A stretch of 64,000 nt of DNA from UBA1535 sp002323775 (GTDB lineage: Bacteria; Bacillota; Clostridia; Tissierellales; Sedimentibacteraceae). Positions 25,472 to 33,020 of the stretch are shown piece by piece. Where the stretch lies: contig DAMAHZ010000008.1 in NCBI GenBank assembly GCA_031993545.1, positions 1 through 64,000 of the forward strand, given 5' to 3'. Position 1 is the first letter of the stretch, and each line of letters begins with the position of its first letter. The position numbers and the translations under genes are program-made. The notes beneath the pieces were generated by a model. It saw nothing but the letters and a program-made list of their open reading frames with translations, was not told the origin of the DNA and did no database searches.

Positions 25472-25639
25472 TTACTCCTTACACATATTACCGCCAATAG
25501 CATAATCTATCGGATATGGTGGTACTGGTGGTTTAGGTCCACCACATGAAATATTAATCTCTGCCGGTGGGTTTTCAAAGCATGGAACAATAACATCAGT
25601 GTCCTCAGATACCCATATACTGTCTAACAAACTTTTCAT
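25472..25639 (-). CDS. RiPP precursor peptide 4 (55 residues)
   Basis: Starts after ATAGGAGGTGAAAAGTT. Leader MKSLLDSIWVSEDTDVIVP, a variable stretch with an extra Cys (CFENPPAE), then INISCGGPKPPVPPYPIDYA and a C-terminal IGGNMCKE. Cysteines are at 20, 32 and 53. It is the copy nearest the radical SAM genes and shares its operator with them; the spacing of core cysteines (21 residues) is 3 longer than in the other copies. Confidence 0.85.
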   Translation of the reverse strand: MKSLLDSIWVSEDTDVIVPCFENPPAEINISCGGPKPPVPPYPIDYAIGGNMCKE

Positions 25640-25702
25640 AACTTTTCACCTCCTATCATACAATTTATATATATATTGTACTATATGTTAATGAAAAATA
25701 AT

Positions 25703-25752
25703 ATAGACAAGTTTTCATATTTAAAAAAATAAAAATATGAGAACTTGTCCGT
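25703..25752. promoter_or_regulatory. Operator copy 4, shared between precursor 4 and the radical SAM operon
   Basis: Arms 25703-25722 and 25733-25752, three mismatches between them, 10-nt spacer. To the left (minus) TTGTCT-N24-TACAAT leads to precursor 4. To the right (plus) TTGTCC-N24-TATAAT (TATAAT at 25775-25780) leads to the first radical SAM gene. Identical geometry on both faces argues for one regulator activating both promoters. Confidence 0.88.
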
Positions 25753-25863
25753 CGACATAATTTTTACATCTTGATATAATGTATTTGTATTGCAAGACGA
25801 TAAATTAGTATAATTAATTTATTGTAAATATAAGAAAATATCACATATAATTGGAGAATAGCT

Positions 25864-27222
25864 ATGATTAAAAGATTTGTTCTAGGTAATTTAATTTATT
25901 ATATTGATAAAGACAATGTTTTACTTGTAAATTTAATTAGCTTCCGGAGACAAAAGATTAGTGCTGAAATTCTTACAAATATGATAGAAATAGAGAGTAA
26001 AATGAACAATGAGATAGTTTTATCTGAAAAAGAAAATGAAATACTAAACAGCTTATATCTCAACAAGCAAATTTTACCAAAAGAAACAATCTCAGAAATT
26101 GAACAAAATTTACAAATCGAGCCTGAACTGAATTTAGATAAGTTTTCAGTTAAATCCTATACGTTAAACTTAACTCATCAATGCAATTTTAAATGCTCAT
26201 ACTGTTACCAAAATAAATATAATCATAAACCAGAATATAAACAATTTATGACTATTAAAGATATTGACTTGATTAAGGAGTATCTTTCACAAGATTGTTT
26301 TGATGCTGACGAGGTTGAAGAAGTTGTGTTTTCCGGTGGCGAAAGTCTGTTACCAGAAAATATTAATACAATTAACTACGCATTAAATAATTTACCATCT
26401 AAAAAATTTTTAATGTTTACAAATGGTGCTAATTTATTTGATTACAGAAAACATATTGATTATAACTTGATAGATAAATTTCAAATTTCATTTGACGGTA
26501 CAGCTGAGATAATCAAATACATTAATAAAAATCCTAATTCAAAAGTTTTTGAGAAAATAATTGATGGTATTAAATATATTGATTCTCTAAATAAAGAAAT
26601 TTCAATTGTTGTAATGTGGACTAAGGAATTAGAACAATATATTGATGAATTTATCACTATATTAAATCAAAATGAAATAATTAATAAAACTAACATGAAA
26701 GTAAAATTCATTTTAGCAAAGGACTATTATTCAACAAGTACAATAAATAATGATTTCTATAATTTAGATTATATATGTGACATTATTAAGAGAATTAATC
26801 CTAAGCTTTCACAGATTGGCAGCTCATTGGATATATTTGGAGAGGGTTCATCTATAAGCTATTTAATACATAGATCACTTAACCAAAAAAAATCTTTAAT
26901 ATATAAACGCTGTGATTTGACTAAATCTGTCCCTTTTGTCTTTGAACCAAATGGAGAAATGTTTTGGTGTTTATGCCTTGGAAACAAGAATGGATGTATA
27001 GGCAATTACAAAGAAAATAAATATTTTGACAAAGACAAAGTTCTTAAATTAGCTAATAGAACTATTTTCAAGATTGAAAAATGCAAAACTTGTGACCTTA
27101 AATATTTATGCGCCGGAGGGTGTCCTTTGCCATTAACAAGTTTTGACAGTGATTTATATCAGCCTGTTTGCGGTTTATATGGTTTAGAGGAATTTTGGGA
27201 TCGTTTAGAGAAACTTGCTTAA
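25864..27222 (+). CDS. Radical SAM/SPASM peptide maturase 1
   Basis: A 452-residue RiPP-modifying radical SAM enzyme. Residues 1-95 look like a precursor-recognition region. The radical SAM core has C-x3-C-x2-C at 107, 111 and 114 (QCNFKCSYCYQ) and the SAM-contact GGE at 158-160 (VVFSGGES). The last 105 residues form a SPASM domain with many cysteines (KRCDLT, CLCLGNKNGC, CKTCDLKYLCAGGC, VCG) for auxiliary [4Fe-4S] clusters. SPASM enzymes make thioether, C-C or other cross-links, or epimerise residues; the sequence alone does not say which. SD GGAGAAT lies 6 bases before the ATG. It is driven by operator copy 4. Confidence 0.9.
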   Translation: MIKRFVLGNLIYYIDKDNVLLVNLISFRRQKISAEILTNMIEIESKMNNEIVLSEKENEILNSLYLNKQILPKETISEIEQNLQIEPELNLDKFSVKSYTLNLTHQCNFKCSYCYQNKYNHKPEYKQFMTIKDIDLIKEYLSQDCFDADEVEEVVFSGGESLLPENINTINYALNNLPSKKFLMFTNGANLFDYRKHIDYNLIDKFQISFDGTAEIIKYINKNPNSKVFEKIIDGIKYIDSLNKEISIVVMWTKELEQYIDEFITILNQNEIINKTNMKVKFILAKDYYSTSTINNDFYNLDYICDIIKRINPKLSQIGSSLDIFGEGSSISYLIHRSLNQKKSLIYKRCDLTKSVPFVFEPNGEMFWCLCLGNKNGCIGNYKENKYFDKDKVLKLANRTIFKIEKCKTCDLKYLCAGGCPLPLTSFDSDLYQPVCGLYGLEEFWDRLEKLA

Positions 27223-27299
27223 CAAATATTCTAAAGCCTAAACCATAAACAATTTTAATTTATATTTATTTACAATTTTATGAAACAATGGAGGATGTA

Positions 27300-28592
27300 A
27301 TGAAAATAATAAAAAATTTAATAGCTATAGATTTAAAGGATGAAAATGAAGATTATCTTTTTGTTAATGGAATAAATGGCATGGTTGATATAGTACATAA
27401 AAAAGAACGAGAAATAATAGAAAATTGGCGTTGTGCCGATGAGATAATTATTAAAGATGAATTTGAACAATCTATATATGATTATTTGGTGTCGCATCAA
27501 TACATTATGGATATAGATGATGAACAGACAGCAAAACAAAATATAATCGAAAAATTAAAACATTTATCCGATGAAAGGTCTCAAAATCAACGCAAGGCAT
27601 GTTTTGTAATAACATATAACTGCAATTTTGCATGCCCTTATTGCTATGAAAAGGAAGTCGAAACATCCCCTGTTATTTCAAAATCTATGGTAGATAAGGT
27701 TTTTTTAGATAATCCAAATATCGAATATATTAGTTTTTTTGGAGGAGAGCCTTTTTTAAACAGCAACAGAGATATAATCAAGTATATTATAAGCAAAGCA
27801 CCTGATGCTAAATATAGCGCTATTACTAATGGATACTATCTTCTTGAATATATTGATATATTCAAGTCTATTGATATAACAAGTATCCAAGTAACAATTG
27901 ATGGAACAAGAGAAGCGCATAATAAGTCAAGATGCTTAATAAACGGTTCGCCTACATATGATAAGATTATTGACGGAATTAAAATTTGTGTTGAAAATAA
28001 AATTCCAATAAAAATAAGAATGAATATTAGTCCGGAAAATTTAGCTAATTGTTTAGAAGAAAAAAAGAGAATTGAAAGTACTGATTGGGGGAAAAATGTT
28101 CAATTTGAATTGCAGCCATTATTCCAATGCAGTAGTTCAACATCTAATGACCTGTATGAGTCTTTAGTGGATAATGACAACGAAGATGGGTCAACAGAAA
28201 ATCAAATACTAAAGAACTTATCACCAATATCTGACTTTTTATATAATGGAACTAAATTAGTGCCTGTTTTAAAAACTTGTGACCGTGACGGTTTAAATAG
28301 ATTTTATGACCCTTATGGAAATGTATATAACTGCATATTAGCTGTCGGACAAAAGCATAAGTCAATAGGACAATACTATCCAGAACTTTCTCTAAAAGAA
28401 AAAAGCTTTCTTACCAGAGATATTACCACAATAGAAAAATGTAAAAACTGCGCTAATTCACTACTTTGTGGCGGAGGATGTCCTAATGCACTATATGACA
28501 CTGAAGATGTATTTTCTCCAAATTGTTTTAATTTTCTAAATGACGTAAATAATACAATACCACTTGTATATAAAGCGAGGATGAGTAGTTAA
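27300..28592 (+). CDS. Radical SAM/SPASM peptide maturase 2
   Basis: Second SPASM enzyme of the operon. I start it at ATG 27300, 5 bases after GGAGG (27290-27294); the ATG four codons earlier contains that ribosome site. From this start the cluster cysteines are at 108, 112 and 115 (NCNFACPYCYE) and FFGGEPF follows. The C-terminal SPASM part has CDRDG, YNCILAVG, and CKNCANSLLCGGGC with a final Cys in FSPNC. It is only moderately similar to maturase 1, so the two probably do different steps or act on different precursors. There are 77 bases and no terminator between them. Confidence 0.9.
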   Translation: MKIIKNLIAIDLKDENEDYLFVNGINGMVDIVHKKEREIIENWRCADEIIIKDEFEQSIYDYLVSHQYIMDIDDEQTAKQNIIEKLKHLSDERSQNQRKACFVITYNCNFACPYCYEKEVETSPVISKSMVDKVFLDNPNIEYISFFGGEPFLNSNRDIIKYIISKAPDAKYSAITNGYYLLEYIDIFKSIDITSIQVTIDGTREAHNKSRCLINGSPTYDKIIDGIKICVENKIPIKIRMNISPENLANCLEEKKRIESTDWGKNVQFELQPLFQCSSSTSNDLYESLVDNDNEDGSTENQILKNLSPISDFLYNGTKLVPVLKTCDRDGLNRFYDPYGNVYNCILAVGQKHKSIGQYYPELSLKEKSFLTRDITTIEKCKNCANSLLCGGGCPNALYDTEDVFSPNCFNFLNDVNNTIPLVYKARMSS

Positions 28593-29504
28593 ATGGAAAA
28601 TTTATTGCTTGTAGTAGATGTAGAAGGCTGTATAGGGGTTTATGACCTTAACGATGTTGAAGATTATAGAAAAAAAGTTGAATTAGAAGTTTCATATATA
28701 ATTGAGTGTATCAAGCAACTTGGAGATTATGAGATAACATTGTTAGACTGCCATGATGATGGCACTACATTGCTTGATTATGCCAAGAAAAATGAAATAA
28801 ATCATATTCAGCATTTATGGTCTTTAAAAGATGCTCATATTTATAACAAGGCTTTATTAATAGGATTTCATTCTAAAAATGGTGCAGGTGGTATACTTTC
28901 TCATACGCTTAGACCTGACATAAATAAATTGTACATTGGAAATAAAGATGTTGGAGAACTCTTTTTTATAATCAATTGGCTAGCTTATTATAAAATACCT
29001 GTAATATACGTTAGTGGCGATGAGACTCTTGAGCACGAAATAAAAAACGAATTAGGAAATGATTTTAATGGAATTTTTTGTATAGTTAAAACTTTATCTT
29101 CTTTAGAGATATTTCCTTTAATTAATATTAAAGATGCCTTATCAAAATGTTTGAGCTTATCCCCTGTTTGCTGCAAATATGATGAAAGCGAACTTAAGGT
29201 AGAGCTTAGTTCTAAATGTTTCTCTAAGCTTATTCCGGATGAAATTTGCACTGTTTACAACAATTTTCTATTATTTAAGGATACTATGTCATTTGTAAAT
29301 AATCTACAAGACTTATGCTATTATATTAATCTATCTTCCGGGTATCACCATAGACGAGTTAAAAGTGTTTCTAAATTAATAAGAGCAAAATACGCAAGTG
29401 TTGAAGAAATAAAGGATAATGATGTTAAATCTGCGTTAAGCAAAACATGGCAAGATTTATCGGATGCAGATATTAAATTTCTATATAAAAAACTGTCAAC
29501 ATAA
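28593..29504 (+). CDS. M55 family (DppA-type) D-aminopeptidase
   Basis: A 303-residue protein whose first 190 residues match the M55 zinc D-aminopeptidases. Ligand candidates D9 and E11 (VVDVEG), H54 (LDCHDDG), H93 (IGFHSKNG) and E122 (VGELFF), with the nucleophile H104 (ILSHT), have the same order. The key spacings (H93-H104 11 residues, H93-E122 29) equal those of B. subtilis DppA H104-H115-E133. The C-terminal 110 residues are extra. Its ATG follows directly after the maturase 2 stop (TAAATG), so it belongs to the operon. DppA cleaves N-terminal D-residues from peptides. I infer product trimming, breakdown of the cell's own product, or immunity to a D-residue peptide. Confidence 0.82.
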   Translation: MENLLLVVDVEGCIGVYDLNDVEDYRKKVELEVSYIIECIKQLGDYEITLLDCHDDGTTLLDYAKKNEINHIQHLWSLKDAHIYNKALLIGFHSKNGAGGILSHTLRPDINKLYIGNKDVGELFFIINWLAYYKIPVIYVSGDETLEHEIKNELGNDFNGIFCIVKTLSSLEIFPLINIKDALSKCLSLSPVCCKYDESELKVELSSKCFSKLIPDEICTVYNNFLLFKDTMSFVNNLQDLCYYINLSSGYHHRRVKSVSKLIRAKYASVEEIKDNDVKSALSKTWQDLSDADIKFLYKKLST

Positions 29505-29505
29505 T

Positions 29506-29560
29506 AATAACCATAGGAATATTTTTATTATTTTTCGTAATCTTCCTATGGTTATTTTAT
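29506..29560. terminator. Bidirectional terminator between the RiPP operon and aspS
   Basis: AATAACCATAGGAA (29506-29519) and TTCCTATGGTTATT (29543-29556) are perfect complements, followed by TTAT and preceded by ATAATA. It lies between two converging genes. Confidence 0.8.
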
Positions 29561-29566
29561 ATTATT

Positions 29567-31351
29567 TTATTGTTTTTGCTCTATGCTTACTTTAATAGAA
29601 AGCTCTTTTAACTGTTTATCAGTTGCTTCGCATGGTGCGTTTGTCATCAAACAGGTTGCGCTTTGAGTTTTCGGAAATGCTACTACATCTTTTATGTTGT
29701 CAGTACCTGTTAAAATCATAGTAAATCTATCCATTCCGTATGCAATTCCCCCGTGAGGCGGAACTCCATACTTAAATGCTTCTAATAAGAATCCAAATTT
29801 CTCATTTGCTTCTTCTTCGCTTAGTCCCAAGGCTCTGAACATTCTGTTTTGAAGCTGAGCATTATTAATTCTTATACTTCCCCCGCCTACTTCATATCCG
29901 TTTATTACTATATCGTAAGCCTTTGCCCTGCAAGCTTCCGGATTTGTTTCTAATTTATCTAAATCTTCATCTATCGGAGCTGTAAATGGATGGTGCTTAG
30001 CCACAAATCTATTTTCTTCCTCATCATATTCAAATAATGGGAACTCTGTTATCCAAACAAGCTCATATACATCATTGGAAATTAAGTTTTTACTCTGAGC
30101 TATTTCAGTTCTTAATGCTCCTAAAACAGTACTTACAACACCATTTTTGTCTGCAACTACAAATACTATGTCCTTTTCTTTTAGATTTAATCTTTCTTTT
30201 AATGCCTCTAGCTCAGATTCTGCCAAGAATTTAGCTATAGGTGATTCTATTGCGCCATTCTCAAATTTAAGCCAAGCAAGAGCTTTTCCTCCATAGGTTT
30301 TTATAAACTTCTCTAAGTTTGAAAGTCCCTTTTTAGAGAAATCATCAGCAGAGCCATCTATTTTAATACATTTTACCCTTCCACCATCTTCAACGGTTGA
30401 TTTGAAAGCATTGAATGTTGAATTAGTAAATATATCAGATATATCATTGATTTCATAGCCAAAGCGAAGGTCTGGCTTATCTGAGCCGTATTTATCCATA
30501 GCAGTTTGATACGTCATACGCTTGATAGGCAGCTCTATATCAATGCCTTTTATCTCTTTAAATACCTTAGCAATAAGCTTTTCATTCATTGCTATGACAT
30601 CTTCAACATCTACAAATGACATTTCGCAGTCAAGCTGTGTAAATTCAGGTTGTCTATCAGATCTTAAATCCTCATCTCTAAAGCATCTTACTATCTGGTA
30701 GTATCTGTTAAAGCCTGAAACCATCAAAAGTTGCTTGAACAACTGAGGTGATTGTGGCAAAGCATAAAACTTACCTTCATTAACCCTACTTGGAACTAGA
30801 TAGTCTCTTGCTCCCTCCGGAGTAGGCTTTGTCAAATAAGGTGTTTCTATTTCATTAAAATGATTTTCAAACATAAAATTTCTGATTACATTGTTCATCT
30901 TAGCTCTTGTTAAAAGCTTCTTTTGCATAGATGGCTTTCTAAGATCTAAAAATCTGTATTTGAGTCTCATTTGCTCTCCTACATCATCATTATCCTTGAT
31001 GTAAATTGGTGGAGTTTGTGCAGTATCAAGAATTCTTAGCTCCTGAGCATAAACCTCAATATCTCCTGTTTCCATCTCAGGATTTTTTGATTCTCTTTCT
31101 CTTACTTCACCTCTGACAGCTATAACAAATTCACTTCTTAGCGATTCTGCCTTTTCAAATGACTCCTTGCTAAAATCTGTATCAAAGACTATTTGAACTA
31201 AGCCTGTTATATCTCTCAAATCAACAAAGACAAGTCCTCCTAAATTTCTTCTTTTTTGAACCCAACCCATAAGTGTAACTTCTTTACCTATATCGCTCAT
31301 ACGAAAATCGTTACACATATTAGTCCTTCTTAAATTTCCCATTGTTTCCAT
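29567..31351 (-). CDS. aspS: Aspartyl-tRNA synthetase
   Basis: Class II synthetase of the bacterial AspRS type, 594 residues. It has an N-terminal OB-fold (VTLMGWVQKRRNLGGLVFVD), class II motifs (PQSPQLFKQLLMVSGFNRYYQI, then FRDEDLR), the inserted GAD domain, and C-terminal motif 3 (GIAYGMDRFTMILTG). The ATG at 31351 follows GAAAGGAAG at a suitable distance. Expression is controlled by the T-box leader just upstream, so it responds to uncharged tRNA-Asp. Whether it also charges tRNA-Asn cannot be told from the window. Confidence 0.96.
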   Translation of the reverse strand: METMGNLRRTNMCNDFRMSDIGKEVTLMGWVQKRRNLGGLVFVDLRDITGLVQIVFDTDFSKESFEKAESLRSEFVIAVRGEVRERESKNPEMETGDIEVYAQELRILDTAQTPPIYIKDNDDVGEQMRLKYRFLDLRKPSMQKKLLTRAKMNNVIRNFMFENHFNEIETPYLTKPTPEGARDYLVPSRVNEGKFYALPQSPQLFKQLLMVSGFNRYYQIVRCFRDEDLRSDRQPEFTQLDCEMSFVDVEDVIAMNEKLIAKVFKEIKGIDIELPIKRMTYQTAMDKYGSDKPDLRFGYEINDISDIFTNSTFNAFKSTVEDGGRVKCIKIDGSADDFSKKGLSNLEKFIKTYGGKALAWLKFENGAIESPIAKFLAESELEALKERLNLKEKDIVFVVADKNGVVSTVLGALRTEIAQSKNLISNDVYELVWITEFPLFEYDEEENRFVAKHHPFTAPIDEDLDKLETNPEACRAKAYDIVINGYEVGGGSIRINNAQLQNRMFRALGLSEEEANEKFGFLLEAFKYGVPPHGGIAYGMDRFTMILTGTDNIKDVVAFPKTQSATCLMTNAPCEATDKQLKELSIKVSIEQKQ

Positions 31352-31446
31352 AATAATTACTTCCTTTCTCGATTTATAGTGATTTATTTTTTTCTGTAGG
31401 ATATAGACTATTTATAACAATAAAGTTAAAAACTTTCTTATTAAAT

Positions 31447-31640
31447 AAAAAACTCGTCTCCTACATTACTGTAGGGACGAGTAAAACCCGCGTTGCCACC
31501 CTAATTGGATTATAAATAATCCCTCTTAATTAGTTCGCTTATTAATGAGGTGTCTTCATCAAAGTATATAAACAGGCTTTCACCATCCCTGAATCGCTAA
31601 ATACATATTCTTTTAACTACTATTCCTCAAGCAATATTTA
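31447..31640 (-). promoter_or_regulatory. T-box riboswitch (Asp specifier) in the aspS leader
   Basis: The T-box core AGGGTGGCAACGCGGG is on the minus strand at 31487-31502. It is followed by terminator stem ACTCGTC..TACA/TGTA..ACGAGT and a T-run (31447-31482). Upstream, the stem I region ends GATGAAGACACCTC. Taking GAA-N3-A as the specifier context gives GAC, an aspartate codon (complement of 31552-31554), which agrees with the gene controlled. Confidence 0.92.
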
Positions 31641-31648
31641 TTTATAAT

Positions 31649-31677
31649 AAATTACCACACAATTTGCTTTATGTCAA
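31649..31677 (-). promoter_or_regulatory. Probable aspS promoter
   Basis: TTGACA (31672-31677), 17-nt spacer, then TGG-TAATTT (31649-31654) on the minus strand, just before the T-box stem I. The -35 is perfect; the -10 is weak. Confidence 0.5.
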
Positions 31678-31707
31678 TAATTATTTGCATAAATTGTAAA
31701 GATAATT

Positions 31708-32810
31708 TTACTTTAATCTAAATCTTAATAAAACTGGATTGTGGTCTGAGAATTTGAAGTCTGCATCTATGTTCTCTGCTATTGCTTCTATGTTGTTTGA
31801 TATTATGAAGCCATCCAGTATTGCTATGTAGTTTACCCCTTTAGTATAAGGTATATCAGTACTTCTATAGGTTGCAACAGTCTTATAGTTTTCTGCCTTA
31901 ACTATACTAAATCCCTCTGCTAAATTTTTTTCATTCAGTGGGAATACCCAATCAGGTATGTTTTGCTGTGATTCAAAACCATCAATCATCCCTGCTATAT
32001 CATGGTTAAAATCCCCTCCTACTATAACATAGTTACCCTTTTGATATTCTGCTCCAATAAAGCTATTTAATAGCTCTAATTGCTTTTCTCTTACTAGTCC
32101 TCCCTCATCAAAAGCTGACATATGAGAATTTATAATCACTAAGTCCTTACCATTTTCTACCGGCAATTTTGAAACTAAAAAGCATCTGTCAAGGTCAAAA
32201 AACTTAGTAGGAAAGCTTTCATCTACTGGATATCTTACTCTGATACTTTCATTTACCTTGTACTTGCTAAATGTTGCTAGACCGCTATCTACAAAGCCAT
32301 GAGGCTCATTTAAAGGAAGCATGAGATAAGAACTATGAAAATTTTGTGCAAATACTGATAAATGTTTAAAAAATAATTTTTTTAGCATTTCATATTGATT
32401 ACATTATAGCTTCTTGTAGATTTAGTATCTACTTCTTGAAATAAATAAAAATTTGCATCCTTGCTATTGGCAATATCCATAACTCCATTAGTGTTTTCAA
32501 CAACTACTTCTTTGCTTTTAGCAACAGATCCTTTTCCGGCAACCTTAATTCCATCATTCATCATACCTTTATCCATAAAAAATGAAAACTCATGATTGTA
32601 TGCGCCAAAGCCAATGTTGTAAGTCAATGCTGTATATTCTTCTGAAAGCTTTATAACTTCTGGCTGTTGATTAAAGGTTTCTAGGGTTTGAAAATCTTCT
32701 ATCCTGTAATAGTTTACGCTCATGTAAATTACATAAGCTGCTACTAAGACTACAGCAATTAACAGCAATGATAATATGCTTCTTGCAAATATCTTAAAAA
32801 ATTTATTCAT
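31708..32810 (-). pseudogene. Endonuclease/exonuclease/phosphatase family protein, split by one frameshift
   Basis: Two overlapping frames make one EEP-fold protein of about 365 residues. The N-terminal part (32382-32810) has a membrane anchor (residues about 8-32), the start of the fold (YTALTYNIGFG) and FYLFQEVDTKS. The C-terminal part (31708-32388) has the catalytic INSHMSAFDEGG, VGGDFNHD and SDHNPV motifs. The break is at about 32385-32400, where GTAATCAAT would restore the reading NVNQYEMLKK if one A were added. It could be a true single-base deletion or a sequence error; the window has another assembly defect (N run). The ends of the gene are otherwise intact. If functional it is a membrane-anchored phosphoesterase of unknown substrate. 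Confidence 0.8.
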
Positions 32811-32962
32811 AGTATTCGCTCCTTTATATGAATTTATAACAATTTATAATTATACTGGTTTTCAATAAAAATCTATAAAATTAAGAAGATTTTAAAATAA
32901 TTTATACTAATATTATACATATAAATGTACCATATTTTAGAAATTTCTTCAAGCATTACTAT

Positions 32963-33003
32963 AAAAAAACTCGCTACTATATTTATAGTAACGAGTTTTT
33001 TTA
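32963..33003 (-). terminator. Terminator after ppdK
   Basis: ACTCGCTACTATA and TATAGTAACGAGT form a 13-bp stem (one G-U pair in the minus-strand RNA) with A-run and T-run flanks, 18 bases past the ppdK stop. Confidence 0.85.
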
Positions 33004-33020
33004 TATTTTAATCTTTTAAA

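Noticed and set aside
24366..25752. Regular repeats at about 350-base intervals resembling a CRISPR-like or satellite array
   Set aside because: The repeats are operators and terminators around four translatable precursor genes; spacers encode related peptides, and no cas genes are present.
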